Virus record (IMG/VR): IMGVR_UViG_3300022918_000016
Location: 1 to 52,569 of that record
Reading direction: 5' to 3' (one strand)
Length of the DNA stretch: 52,569 bases
From: a virus
Positions 40,998 to 48,825 of this stretch are shown here, one piece after another. Made by a program: the position numbers and the translations under genes. How positions within the stretch are numbered: position 1 is the first letter of the stretch; each line of letters opens with the position of its first letter. The notes beneath the pieces were generated by a model that made no database searches, had not been told where the DNA came from, and saw only the letters and a program-made list of their open reading frames with translations.

Positions 40998-41005
40998 CAA
41001 ATATA
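40998..41005 (-). promoter_or_regulatory. Promoter -7 box of the portal-capsid operon
   Basis: Minus-strand TATATTTG about 120 bases before the portal ATG, in the 155-base gap after 41031. No clear TTTG upstream. It leaves a long structured leader. Confidence 0.6.
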
Positions 41006-41030
41006 ACTAAAATTTGTTATAAGCAATAAA

Positions 41031-41261
41031 TTATTTTATTTTAGACGATTCCTGTAATTTATATAGCTGCGTATATAGAATATTCTGTATAGCATGAATG
41101 TGAAAACGAATATCGTTATTATCATCAGGGTGCTGTTCTGTGTGTGGTATTTTTAAATACTCATTCCATAAATCAGCAGAAATATTTAAGATTCTATCTT
41201 GCTGGGATTGGGTTGAGATTTTACAATCCTCTGTAGGTCTGTCTGATTTTGATATATACAT
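41031..41261 (-). CDS. Small conserved hypothetical protein, 76 aa
   Basis: LWNEYLKIPHTEQHPDDNND and FHIHAIQNILYTQ belong to a small family that I recall from Bacteroidetes phages near terminase or portal genes. Mostly helical. Function unknown. Confidence 0.7.
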   Translation of the reverse strand: MYISKSDRPTEDCKISTQSQQDRILNISADLWNEYLKIPHTEQHPDDNNDIRFHIHAIQNILYTQLYKLQESSKIK

Positions 41262-41289
41262 AATGCCAGTAATTAATGAGGATTAAAAT

Positions 41290-41514
41290 CTATAGAGCCT
41301 CAAACTCTTTATTTAAAACATCAATCTCTCTGATACAATAATCATCTATAGCAGCAAATACACCATCCCGGTATTTAGAATCTATCATGTTTATTTTTAC
41401 AGCTACAATAGCTAATCTTTCGGCTGTACTTTTATTATCAATCTCTATTATATCAGTAAGTTTCTCTATTCTAAAACTTAAATCGTTTGCTTTATTAAGT
41501 TGTTCTTGTGTCAT
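41290..41514 (-). CDS. Small helical protein, 74 aa
   Basis: A heptad-rich helical protein (DLSFRIEKLTDIIEIDNKST), no motif recognised, within the terminase-portal interval. Confidence 0.65.
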   Translation of the reverse strand: MTQEQLNKANDLSFRIEKLTDIIEIDNKSTAERLAIVAVKINMIDSKYRDGVFAAIDDYCIREIDVLNKEFEAL

Positions 41515-41521
41515 AGTTTTG

Positions 41522-41683
41522 TTATTTAAAATTAATCTCTAATACATTTTCTCTAAAAGAATGATCCTGATAAATAAAACCTTTTTGTTTCATTAATCCA
41601 GACCATCGTTCTATATGAGTTTCGATTACCCACTGGAAGATGTTTAAAACGTTGGGGGATATGTGGAATACTGAGGTTATCAT
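41522..41683 (-). CDS. Small hypothetical protein, 53 aa
   Basis: MITSVFHISPNVLNIFQW and a helical end. The start overlaps the upstream stop by ATGA. It fills the gap between 41514 and 41680 with no spare sequence. Confidence 0.6.
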   Translation of the reverse strand: MITSVFHISPNVLNIFQWVIETHIERWSGLMKQKGFIYQDHSFRENVLEINFK

Positions 41684-42009
41684 GGTATTAATTTTAATGC
41701 TTCCAGTAATCCTGCTTCTAAAGCTTGTTCGTAGGTTTCGTATTCTGAACTAAAAGAATATACGTTTCCTTTAAAATAAACTGATGGAAAATATTTCGTA
41801 TCAGGATATTCATCGTAAGTAAACATTGCATTTACCAAGGTTTTATGAACCTCCCTAAGCCATTTTTGTAGTAATGACTGTGTGCAGGTATTGTAAAGTT
41901 TTACCCTCCACTCTACAGCAGAATCCTGTTTAGTATAGCTATTAAAATATTCAAATCCTTTCTCTTTAGCTAACACAGCTGTTTGATAGGTTATTAATTG
42001 TTCTGTCAT
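41680..42009 (-). CDS. Bacteroidetes phage conserved protein, 109 aa
   Basis: ITYQTAVLAKEKGF, TQSLLQKWLREVHKTLVN and YEQALEAGLLEALKLI are the three signatures of a family widespread in Bacteroidetes phages and prophages, function unknown. Confidence 0.8.
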   Translation of the reverse strand: MTEQLITYQTAVLAKEKGFEYFNSYTKQDSAVEWRVKLYNTCTQSLLQKWLREVHKTLVNAMFTYDEYPDTKYFPSVYFKGNVYSFSSEYETYEQALEAGLLEALKLIP

Positions 42010-42021
42010 AATTTCATGGGT

Positions 42022-42291
42022 TTATCTAATTTTAATTTTAAGTATATCAGTTAAGTGCTGCAAATAATCCCCCTTTTTAATTCCAGCCTCTTTCATGCTT
42101 TGAATTAATCCATCAATTAAAATGTAATCTACAGCTAATCTTCCTGTATCGTTCAGTCTACCATCAGGATTAAAATAAATTTCGCTATCTGAATTAGAAA
42201 CTAACTCGTTTTTAGTAGTTACAATTTTACCTTTATTTTCGTCTGTGCAATCAAACGACTGGGTGGTTTTTACTTCAAAATTAAATTTCAT
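42022..42291 (-). CDS. Hypothetical protein, 89 aa
   Basis: ATG at 42291 (MKFNFEVKTTQSFDC) is chosen over a GTG at 42309 that lies in a promoter-like box. Small alpha/beta protein with an Asp-rich middle. No family recognised. Confidence 0.65.
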   Translation of the reverse strand: MKFNFEVKTTQSFDCTDENKGKIVTTKNELVSNSDSEIYFNPDGRLNDTGRLAVDYILIDGLIQSMKEAGIKKGDYLQHLTDILKIKIR

Positions 42292-42308
42292 GGGTTTAAT
42301 ATTTTTCA

Positions 42309-42316
42309 CAAATATA
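42309..42316 (-). promoter_or_regulatory. Promoter -7 box after the terminase gene
   Basis: Minus-strand TATATTTG between the terminase stop and the ATG at 42291, 18 bases from the start. It would drive the small genes before the portal. Confidence 0.5.
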
Positions 42317-43816
42317 CTAACTTATTTCAAACATCTGCCTATGATTCACATACATATATCGAATAAATTCAGTAACCGCATCTTCTATATCGTCGTGACC
42401 GTCCTCTGCCTTACCAATTTTAGGGTATGCCTGTAAATGTTTAACGGCCTGATTGTGCTGAGGCTGCGTTACAGGGTTAGCTCTCACAATATAAATCTTA
42501 CTCATAAACTGCGCAAACGAGGTTATGCGGTGATCTTTATTACCCGATGAATAATAGCCCTCTACATGCACACCCATGTTCTGCAGCAACGTAACATACA
42601 CGCTGCCCTGGTTGTTCGTTTCCATCTTGTTTATGATACTGCCATGCTCCTGTATTTTTTGCTTCAACAGCGGCGATGTAACCGCGCTGCCCTCCTGCGT
42701 GTAAATAGTATCGAACCAATACATTTTCCCGGCATTGACCTCAAAGAACGGCGTGGCAAAATAATCAGAACCGGTGTCGGCTACATCGGTAAAACTTAAA
42801 CGTATTTCGTCGCCCCGGCGCGGCGGTAATGCATCGACGAAATTTAATTCCGGATACAGTAACCCGTCAACCGATTGTGCTATCTGATTGTACTGGATGT
42901 TATATGCTACATCGGAAATCGGTTTATTATCATCCAACAACCCGGCGCGCTGGTCAGACAATACCTTACGGGATAAACGTTTCGGATCAAGCAGTCCATC
43001 GATATAAAATGCCCGTAATTCAGGAGGGTTAATATTCTGGTAAATATCCTCAGCAGGTAAACACAAATGCCTTACATCATCTTTAAGTACCTTAAGCGCA
43101 TGGCCTGCGGTGTCTTTATTTGACAAACGTTGCATGAATAAGATATACGGCGTTTTACGTTTATCTTTTTTACGGGATTGCAAGGCTTTGAACCCCTCGA
43201 TGCATTCTGCGGCTTCTGCAGGGCTTTGAGCCGTTGAGTAGTCCATTGCATCATCATCGGTAATTAAATCAACGTGCTTACCTGTTTTTGATTTAGAGTT
43301 TGTAGTTACGGAATATCGTATGCCGCCTTTTTCGGATTCGTAGTATGTTTTAGCCGACACGTCCCGGCGAACGCGTACAGTCGGGAAGTAAAGCCTGTAC
43401 TTATCAGATTTTATAATATCAAGCGAATCCTTAGCAAACCCGCTGGCATTTGATGCCGATATGGTGTTACTCATAATAGATTTAGAATCATCGATGCACC
43501 ATACCCACGCCGGTACTGCCCGAGATAGTATCGTTGACTTAGTTGTACCTGGCGGCATGTTGCCTACAAGGTTTTTTTTAATATCATCTAAAATAGTTGG
43601 ATACCATTTTCCTGCCTGTATATGTGGCGGTCTTTCAAAAACATACTTGTCAATTACTAACTGTATCTCATCGCAGAAGTATTCGATATTAAAATTGTCC
43701 TCATAAGGATTATTTATTATAACATCCCAAAATTCTTTTAAAAAGTAAAAAAGCCGTCGCTTACATAGCTCGGCTTTTACTTCATGTATTTTTGGTAGTA
43801 AAATCTGTTTAGTCAT
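42317..43816 (-). CDS. Terminase large subunit
   Basis: 499 residues. The ATPase half has a Walker A-like PPGTTKST at 88-95, preceded by NLVGNM, and a Walker B-like HVDLITDDDAMD near 185. The nuclease half has LSFTDVADTGSDYF near 340 with a metal-binding Asp, a further acidic site, and DGHDDIEDAVTEF near 480. It drives DNA into the prohead and cuts it. It overlaps the small subunit gene by 8 bases. Confidence 0.9.
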   Translation of the reverse strand: MTKQILLPKIHEVKAELCKRRLFYFLKEFWDVIINNPYEDNFNIEYFCDEIQLVIDKYVFERPPHIQAGKWYPTILDDIKKNLVGNMPPGTTKSTILSRAVPAWVWCIDDSKSIMSNTISASNASGFAKDSLDIIKSDKYRLYFPTVRVRRDVSAKTYYESEKGGIRYSVTTNSKSKTGKHVDLITDDDAMDYSTAQSPAEAAECIEGFKALQSRKKDKRKTPYILFMQRLSNKDTAGHALKVLKDDVRHLCLPAEDIYQNINPPELRAFYIDGLLDPKRLSRKVLSDQRAGLLDDNKPISDVAYNIQYNQIAQSVDGLLYPELNFVDALPPRRGDEIRLSFTDVADTGSDYFATPFFEVNAGKMYWFDTIYTQEGSAVTSPLLKQKIQEHGSIINKMETNNQGSVYVTLLQNMGVHVEGYYSSGNKDHRITSFAQFMSKIYIVRANPVTQPQHNQAVKHLQAYPKIGKAEDGHDDIEDAVTEFIRYMYVNHRQMFEIS

Positions 43817-44363
43817 TTTTTACGGCTCTGTCGTATTCTTCAAGTGCTGCATCAGATAGTTTAGACATATCGAAATTAACAGTTTGCTCTGCTTTCTTCT
43901 GTTCGTTGTCTTTTTCGTAAAAACCAATATGTTTGTTAATTTTCTCTATCGTCCAGTCCTTACCATGCAAGGTTAGCTCAACGCCAAATTTACCATTCTT
44001 AATGCTTTGGATGCACATCAGTTGGGTTTCGGTAAGCTCTGCGAAATCTTTGAAAATTAATTGGCCTTTCTCGAATTTAACATATTCATCGATACGGGCT
44101 TCTCGCAAAATATTTAGATGCCGTAGCATTTCTTCAGCACTAACAGAGAATTTAGTATTGGCTACTTTTTTCTTAATTTCAGTCAATTCGTCCATCCTTG
44201 CGGATACGTGGGGGACTTTGGATCGCCTTGAAGCTTCCTGGTTTATAGTTTCAGGCTTCATGCCTTTTGTGGAATAAACTTCACGATATGCGGCAGATTT
44301 ATCAAGCGACTTAGCGTAAGCCTGACAAAATTTCTCTTGCTTTATCGTTAGTTTTTTTTCCAT
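43809..44363 (-). CDS. Terminase small subunit
   Basis: 184 residues. KLTIKQEKFCQAYAKSLDKS at 4-23, AAYREVY and the helix VPHVSARMDELTEIKKK are the Terminase_2 N-terminal helix-turn-helix pattern. The middle (AEEMLRHLNILREARIDEYV) is the oligomer core, and an acidic end may contact the large subunit. It recognises the packaging site. Confidence 0.85.
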   Translation of the reverse strand: MEKKLTIKQEKFCQAYAKSLDKSAAYREVYSTKGMKPETINQEASRRSKVPHVSARMDELTEIKKKVANTKFSVSAEEMLRHLNILREARIDEYVKFEKGQLIFKDFAELTETQLMCIQSIKNGKFGVELTLHGKDWTIEKINKHIGFYEKDNEQKKAEQTVNFDMSKLSDAALEEYDRAVKND

Positions 44364-44365
44364 GA

Positions 44366-44695
44366 TTAAAAATTATCACACCCCACAAAATATCCGACTG
44401 ATTTACTCGGCTGTAGTGGCTGTTTGGTTTCGCAGTCAATCGGCATCCCGGAAACTAAGTAACTCCCGGATTCCGTTCTGTATTCTGCGGTACAATGGCA
44501 ATCTGGTTTATCGCTGGAGCAGGATGTTAGCCCCAGAATAAAAATAGCGATAACGCCGGTAATTTTAAGTTTTTGCCTCATCAGCTCAGATAGCGAAATT
44601 TTTTTATCTGCCGCTTCCTGTTCAAGCTGTTTTTTACTTTCAGGGGTTACCTGAACGTTGATGAATGGTTTTTTCTGTTTAGCTTCGGTCTGCAT
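44366..44695 (-). CDS. Ribbon-helix-helix domain joined in frame to a lipoprotein
   Basis: From the ATG at 44695: residues 11-40 read INVQVTPESKKQLEQEAADK, a ribbon-helix-helix DNA-binding domain, then straight into MRQKLKITGVIAIFILGL and a lipobox LTSC, followed by a Cys-rich domain (DCHCTAEYRTESGSY, GMPIDCETKQ). An ATG at 44581 (MRQKLK) gives an ordinary 71-residue lipoprotein by itself. Either one protein is made with an internal membrane segment, or two products arise from nested starts. A second gene of this type is at 47721. Confidence 0.75.
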   Translation of the reverse strand: MQTEAKQKKPFINVQVTPESKKQLEQEAADKKISLSELMRQKLKITGVIAIFILGLTSCSSDKPDCHCTAEYRTESGSYLVSGMPIDCETKQPLQPSKSVGYFVGCDNF

Positions 44696-44716
44696 TTTGT
44701 TCGATGTTGATACTGG

Positions 44717-44724
44717 CAAATATA
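44717..44724 (-). promoter_or_regulatory. Promoter -7 box of the terminase operon
   Basis: Minus-strand TATATTTG, with TTTG 17 bases upstream and 22 bases before the ATG at 44695. It heads the packaging and head operon. Confidence 0.6.
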
Positions 44725-45030
44725 AAACAATCTTTCACAATCAAACAAGAAAAATCGTAAAAAAAAATTTGTTGCATTTTTTCGCTGAAAAACAAAGAGA
44801 CATAGAAACAAATAAATATCTATTATATTAAATATATATTTAATTTAATATAAATTATTATTATTATAGGGCTCTTTATCTTTGGGATTTTTTACACACA
44901 TATTTTACACTTTCATTGATTATCAGTTACTTATATTTTTACTATGTTTTTTAATATTTATGTTAAATATAGTTTGTTTAATTTAAAATTAAAAATTACC
45001 TTTGAATCGTTAATATTAAATTAAAATATA
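44725..45030. other. AT-rich divergent control region
   Basis: A 306-base gap between the terminase operon (minus) and island 3 (plus). It is very rich in A and T with dense TATATTTAAT-type stretches near 44820-44870, which would melt easily. Apart from the two promoters I see no gene, tandem repeat array or tRNA. It could serve as an origin or as a late control region; both ideas are inference. Confidence 0.4.
44973..45004 (+). promoter_or_regulatory. Full Bacteroidetes promoter of island 3
   Basis: TTTG at 44973-44976, then 20 bases, then TACCTTTG at 44997-45004. This is the best full match in the window to the -33 and -7 consensus, 26 bases before the ATG at 45031. Confidence 0.75.
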
Positions 45031-45921
45031 ATGAAAGATTTTAAACTTGTTACTAAAAAAAACTACGTAAATGTATTTGCAGAAATTAAAAACCCGTACA
45101 TAATCGTTAAGTTTGATGTTGAAAAAACACGCGAAAAATTTAATTTTCTTATTAATTTAGGAAATAAGTTTTTTGTTGAAACACGATTTAAGGAAAAACC
45201 ATACTTTGAAACTGTCAGAAATGATGATGATGAAGTAGTGGAAAATGAAATTGAGGGGTATTATTTTATCTATTGCACTGATAAAAATTCAAATATTGAG
45301 TTTTTAGATGACGAAATCAATCTACAGGAGATCATTAAAAAAGCCTCAGAAACGCAAAAATCGATAGAAATAAACATCCGAAAAGAGCTATTTAAGTATG
45401 CTAAAACGCTTTGTTTTGAGTCCGGATGTAAATTTAAGGTAGAGCCTGACAGACAAATTATTGATGGTAAAAAGCCTGGTAAAAGTATTTTTAGGCTCAT
45501 GGAGGATGCGTTTAGAGCTGGGGATGCCAGTATATCATTCGATGCGAAAGATGTAAATTTCCCTACCTTAAGAACCTATACAAGCCAGTTAGGCGCACGT
45601 GCAGATAAGAAATTTAAACCCGTTGTTATCGGCGATACTATGACTGTATTTTTTAAAGAACCGGATACTATACAGGTTTTTGAAAATGATTTAAAAGTGT
45701 TACTCCGGGGTTTTGATGACAAAATAAGCGTTCCTGATCTATTCCGGGCGATGGTTAAAACGCGTGTTACCGAACATAACTCTACAGAGGTAGTGAAGAG
45801 CATTTTTAGCGCATTAGAGGGATTATTTGACTATACAGAGGCCGTAATGTTATTTAATGATATGATCCCGCAGCCGACAGAAAAACAGTATGATTTAGAT
45901 GAAAATGAAGAAATAAATTAA
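45031..45921 (+). CDS. Hypothetical protein, 296 aa
   Basis: Alpha/beta protein with an acidic end (QYDLDENEEIN). Strand pairs near the start (VNVFAEIKNPYIIVKFDV), a middle with FRLMEDAFRAGDASISFDAK, and a helical C-terminal third (SVPDLFRAMVKTRVTEHN). No domain recognised. Behind the strongest promoter in the window, it is probably made in quantity; a role in early host takeover or DNA binding is a guess. Confidence 0.7.
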   Translation: MKDFKLVTKKNYVNVFAEIKNPYIIVKFDVEKTREKFNFLINLGNKFFVETRFKEKPYFETVRNDDDEVVENEIEGYYFIYCTDKNSNIEFLDDEINLQEIIKKASETQKSIEINIRKELFKYAKTLCFESGCKFKVEPDRQIIDGKKPGKSIFRLMEDAFRAGDASISFDAKDVNFPTLRTYTSQLGARADKKFKPVVIGDTMTVFFKEPDTIQVFENDLKVLLRGFDDKISVPDLFRAMVKTRVTEHNSTEVVKSIFSALEGLFDYTEAVMLFNDMIPQPTEKQYDLDENEEIN

Positions 45922-45926
45922 ATATT

Positions 45927-46262
45927 ATGATAGTAGAAATTAAAAAAGCGAAAATTACAGCGGGTATTATGGCACAGGTTCAGTATTTACAGGTAATAAA
46001 TGGTTATAAATTTAAAGCTTTAGGCTGGTGTATTATTAAGGATGTTAAGTTTATTTTATTAGAGAGTTATCAGGATAAAACCCTGTGCAAAGTTCCGATA
46101 TGGAGTAAATTGGTTAAATATAATAATAGCATATCTTGTGAGTTCCCTGATAGTAGAGAATCTGTTAATCACTACATGAAAAACGAATACGTAGATAATG
46201 TTATTAAGCACATGGAAAGGATTAAAAAAGAGGCTCTGGATTTAGGTCAGTTCTTTATCTAA
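45927..46262 (+). CDS. Hypothetical protein, 111 aa
   Basis: A beta-rich N-terminal part (QVINGYKFKALGWCIIKDVK) and a helical end (EYVDNVIKHMERIKKEALDL). Second and last gene of island 3, followed by a terminator. No family recognised. Confidence 0.65.
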   Translation: MIVEIKKAKITAGIMAQVQYLQVINGYKFKALGWCIIKDVKFILLESYQDKTLCKVPIWSKLVKYNNSISCEFPDSRESVNHYMKNEYVDNVIKHMERIKKEALDLGQFFI

Positions 46263-46305
46263 AAAACAGAAATACACCGCATTAATTTACCCACTACGAA
46301 ATAAA

Positions 46306-46336
46306 AAACCCTGATTTAATAGTCAGGGTTTCTTTT
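46306..46336. terminator. Two-way terminator between island 3 and the right operon
   Basis: AAACCCTGA (46306-46314) pairs with TCAGGGTTT (46323-46331) and T-rich bases follow; A-rich bases before it allow use on the minus strand as well. The stop codon of 46316 lies in its loop. Confidence 0.85.
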
Positions 46337-46504
46337 TAGTATATACAGGAATATCTTTGATGCCTGCGTGTATTTATCGTTTCGGTCAGGGTAAGCTATA
46401 AGATTATGTTTAACGTGTTCTACAGCCTGTAATCGTTGCTCTGCGCCTACTTGGCTGTATTCATTCAGGGATATTTTAAGGAGGTGTTTTGCTTCGGGTG
46501 TCAT
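46316..46504 (-). CDS. Small helical protein, 62 aa
   Basis: ATG at 46504 (MTPEAKHLLKISLNEYS) is preferred to 46555. Two helices with VGAEQRLQAVEHVKHN in the middle. Last gene of the right operon; function unknown. Confidence 0.65.
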   Translation of the reverse strand: MTPEAKHLLKISLNEYSQVGAEQRLQAVEHVKHNLIAYPDRNDKYTQASKIFLYILKRNPDY

Positions 46505-46508
46505 AATA

Positions 46509-46724
46509 TTAAAGCACGTTTTCAGGCTCAGTATATTCCTGCCTTGATATCTCACACATTTCTAAATTATAAATTACCTGAAGCCTAATTCTGTAATTTA
46601 TAAATTCAGCTTCTGTCATTTCTATCTGAATTAGACCTTTATAAATGAGATGTATTAATTCAGGATGTGTCTCCTTAAAACCTTTATTGGTATCTAAACC
46701 AAAAACATAAATGTATTTTTTCAT
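46509..46724 (-). CDS. Small hypothetical protein, 71 aa
   Basis: MKKYIYVFGLDTNKGFKE followed by a helical, acidic part. No signal peptide is evident despite the basic start. No family recognised. Confidence 0.65.
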   Translation of the reverse strand: MKKYIYVFGLDTNKGFKETHPELIHLIYKGLIQIEMTEAEFINYRIRLQVIYNLEMCEISRQEYTEPENVL

Positions 46725-46729
46725 AACTT

Positions 46730-47260
46730 TTACTTATAAGGGTTGTTTTGTTCGGTTACTGGTATCCATGATCCATCCGGAAGGTTAATAGCGAAGTTCC
46801 ATTTGCGGAGTTTGTCGAACAGAACGTCCTGACCATTAACAACACTGTGCCTTGGGTGATTAGTAAATTCGTGTGGAATAGAATAAGCTATAAAAGAATT
46901 CATTCTAATATTAAAATCAAACCAAGTATTGGTATTTTTATCTCCTCTATCATAATAGGCCTTATTTTCTTTAAACTGCCATACTATAAACTTTTGATAT
47001 ATTTTAGCCAACTCCACAATAGGCACAAACGTTTCTCCTTTGTGAGTAATCTCTTTAGTAAGGTCTAAAGGGCGGGCTAATATGTGGTAGTCAACGCCTA
47101 TTTTGTCGAAATAAATAGTTTTAAATATTGCGGATGATTGCAGTTTTATTTTATTTTTTCTAAGTTCAACAATTGAATATTTAATATCAGTTTCGGATTC
47201 TAATATTTTGAATCCATTACCATATAGCGTTGCAGCTTGTTGTTTTGTTATTGTTTGCAT
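46730..47260 (-). CDS. Hypothetical protein, 176 aa
   Basis: Starts MQTITKQQAATLYGNGFKIL; aromatic and basic through the middle (VWQFKENKAYYDRGDKN) and ends WNFAINLPDGSWIPVTEQNN. Soluble, no motif recognised. Largest member of this small-gene run. Confidence 0.65.
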   Translation of the reverse strand: MQTITKQQAATLYGNGFKILESETDIKYSIVELRKNKIKLQSSAIFKTIYFDKIGVDYHILARPLDLTKEITHKGETFVPIVELAKIYQKFIVWQFKENKAYYDRGDKNTNTWFDFNIRMNSFIAYSIPHEFTNHPRHSVVNGQDVLFDKLRKWNFAINLPDGSWIPVTEQNNPYK

Positions 47261-47266
47261 GGTGGG

Positions 47267-47434
47267 TTATATTTTTTTATTGTGTGCTGCAATAGCATTA
47301 TGAAGAGACAAAGGCATTTTATTTAAAGGCGTAACCCCTATAGCTGCTTTTGGGTTATCAAGCATGTATTGCTTAATTTTATTAGCTGTCAGGGCTTTTG
47401 TAACACCTTTAGCCTGTATAGTATATTTTACCAT
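47267..47434 (-). CDS. Small hypothetical protein, 55 aa
   Basis: MVKYTIQAKGVTKALTANKI, then AAIGVTPLNKMPLSLHNA. ATG at 47434, TAA at 47267, filling the gap between neighbours. The repeated KGVTKALTANK pattern is basic and could bind nucleic acid. Confidence 0.55.
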   Translation of the reverse strand: MVKYTIQAKGVTKALTANKIKQYMLDNPKAAIGVTPLNKMPLSLHNAIAAHNKKI

Positions 47435-47468
47435 AATAATTTATTTTAAAGGCTTTCGCCTGTTGTTG

Positions 47469-47687
47469 TTAATCGGAATCGTAATACTCTTTAAGCATTT
47501 TTGAAAAGTCTGTATACACAGGTTTATCGGTTATTCTATCTGCTATTATAGATATTTGTTCCTGCAAGTATTTTATTTCTTCAAAACTAAATACCTCTTT
47601 TTCATCCATCAGCATCACTTCATCAGATGCATAGAGTATAGATTTTGCAATTCTTTTAGCAATCTCTTTAAGAATACGTTTATCCAT
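47469..47687 (-). CDS. Small helical protein, 72 aa
   Basis: Basic start (DKRILKEIAKRIAKSIL) and acidic middle; coiled-coil tendency (EEIKYLQEQISIIADRI). No family recognised. Confidence 0.6.
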   Translation of the reverse strand: MDKRILKEIAKRIAKSILYASDEVMLMDEKEVFSFEEIKYLQEQISIIADRITDKPVYTDFSKMLKEYYDSD

Positions 47688-47720
47688 AATAATTTATTTT
47701 AAAGGGAGGCGTTAACCTCG

Positions 47721-48266
47721 TTAGTTTTTAATTAATAATCCCGATACAAACCCAATGATACCCCATAAAATAGGGTGTTTAAACCATTTTACCGGCTTAC
47801 TGGCTTCAATTTTTACCGATTCAACCGTTAGATCCTCGTGTGCCTGGTTTAATTCTAAATTAAGAACCGTAAGCCGGGAATAAATAACCTGAAGGCTATC
47901 ATTCTGTTTCTGTATAATGATATTTAACTCCTGTGCTGCATTGTACGCCTGCTGATATTGTAACCGGTACTCATTGCTTGTTTTAAGTCCTTTGTAGATG
48001 TTTTTATACTGCGCTGGTGTTAGACATAGGGTATCCTGAGAATATGCCTGTAAACCGATAAATAATATAATTAAGGGTAATTTTTTAATCACTATTTCTA
48101 AATCATAACCGATGGAGTTGGCTATTTTTTTAAGCGTAGTAAATGCCAAAGGTTTATATCCTGAATTATAACCATACAGGTTACGTTTATCGATATTTGA
48201 TTTCTCGGAGATTACCGGTATTTTTAAACCGGATAGCTGTATTAGTTTTTGGAGTGTTTTTTGCAT
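47721..48266 (-). CDS. XRE-type HTH domain joined in frame to an exported coiled-coil protein
   Basis: 181 residues. Residues 1-62 are an XRE/Cro-like helix-turn-helix (QKLIQLSGLKIPVISEKSN, then LKKIANSIGYDLEIVIKK). Directly after comes LPLIILFIGLQAYSQ, a good Bacteroidetes signal peptide end; then TLCLTPAQYKNIYKGLK, a coiled coil (about 90-150) and a C-terminal membrane segment HPILWGIIGFVSGLL. A GTG at 48092 (V59) would start a normal exported protein of 123 residues, beginning I-K-K-L-P after the initiator. Same plan as 44366-44695: DNA-binding part plus envelope part. The coiled coil with a C-terminal anchor resembles spanin-like proteins. Confidence 0.75.
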   Translation of the reverse strand: MQKTLQKLIQLSGLKIPVISEKSNIDKRNLYGYNSGYKPLAFTTLKKIANSIGYDLEIVIKKLPLIILFIGLQAYSQDTLCLTPAQYKNIYKGLKTSNEYRLQYQQAYNAAQELNIIIQKQNDSLQVIYSRLTVLNLELNQAHEDLTVESVKIEASKPVKWFKHPILWGIIGFVSGLLIKN

Positions 48267-48271
48267 TTTAT

Positions 48272-48412
48272 TTATTCTATAAAATATTTAGCTATATATT
48301 TAAATAAAGGAAAAATAAACCTTATAAATATGTATATAAAAACACATACCCAGCATATCCCTATAGATATCCAGTTTACATTTTCCCAAAAATAATTTTT
48401 TTTATTTCTCAT
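48272..48412 (-). CDS. Small membrane protein, 46 aa
   Basis: One long hydrophobic aromatic segment (ISIGICWVCVFIYIFIRFIF at about 15-34) with a basic start. ATG at 48412, TAA at 48272. It precedes the HTH-exported fusion gene, so the two may be related in envelope function. Confidence 0.5.
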   Translation of the reverse strand: MRNKKNYFWENVNWISIGICWVCVFIYIFIRFIFPLFKYIAKYFIE

Positions 48413-48436
48413 TTTATTTAGTATTAAAATATTTTT

Positions 48437-48667
48437 TTATGTTATAACAATATAGACGGGCTCTAAGCAATCTAAATTGTACCATCCAGATACACCCATA
48501 AAACCCATGTTTCCAGAGACAGACGTGTCATCGCCTTCAATCACATGGACATCGACAAACGTATTAAAATTCCTTATAGATTCTACTACACCGTTTTTAA
48601 TTTCTTTGTAATGTCCATTACTTTCAATACGAACATTAACAATATCACCTTTTTTAAAATTTTTCAT
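48437..48667 (-). CDS. KOW/SH3-like small protein, 76 aa
   Basis: KKGDIVNVRIESNGHYKEIK and VVESIRNFNTFVDVHVIEGD give the strand pattern of a small barrel; the end is YNLDCLEPVYIV. Function unknown; overlaps the gene upstream by ATGA. Confidence 0.65.
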   Translation of the reverse strand: MKNFKKGDIVNVRIESNGHYKEIKNGVVESIRNFNTFVDVHVIEGDDTSVSGNMGFMGVSGWYNLDCLEPVYIVIT

Positions 48668-48825
48668 AATCCAAGTTTTTTGATTGCGTTATCTAAATCT
48701 CTAAGTTTTGTTTTACGTACTTTCTTAGCCTCTTCATGATCTTTAGAAATCCATTCCTTTAGAATAATTTCCAGATGCCGTTTCTCTTCTTTAAGCACGA
48801 ATAAGGCGTGATTATATTCTGCCAT
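48664..48825 (-). CDS. Small helical basic protein, 53 aa
   Basis: MAEYNHALFVLKEEKRHLEI, then a Lys-rich helix (EEAKKVRKTKLRDLDNAI). Its overlaps with both neighbours (TAATG upstream, ATGA downstream) support translation. Confidence 0.6.
   Translation of the reverse strand: MAEYNHALFVLKEEKRHLEIILKEWISKDHEEAKKVRKTKLRDLDNAIKKLGL

Noticed and set aside
42292-42309. Extended N-terminus from GTG at 42309
   Set aside because: It overlaps a promoter box; ATG at 42291 is preferred.
44696-44719. Extended N-terminus of the RHH-lipoprotein gene from a TTG at 44719
   Set aside because: That TTG is part of the TATATTTG promoter box; ATG at 44695 is the likely start.
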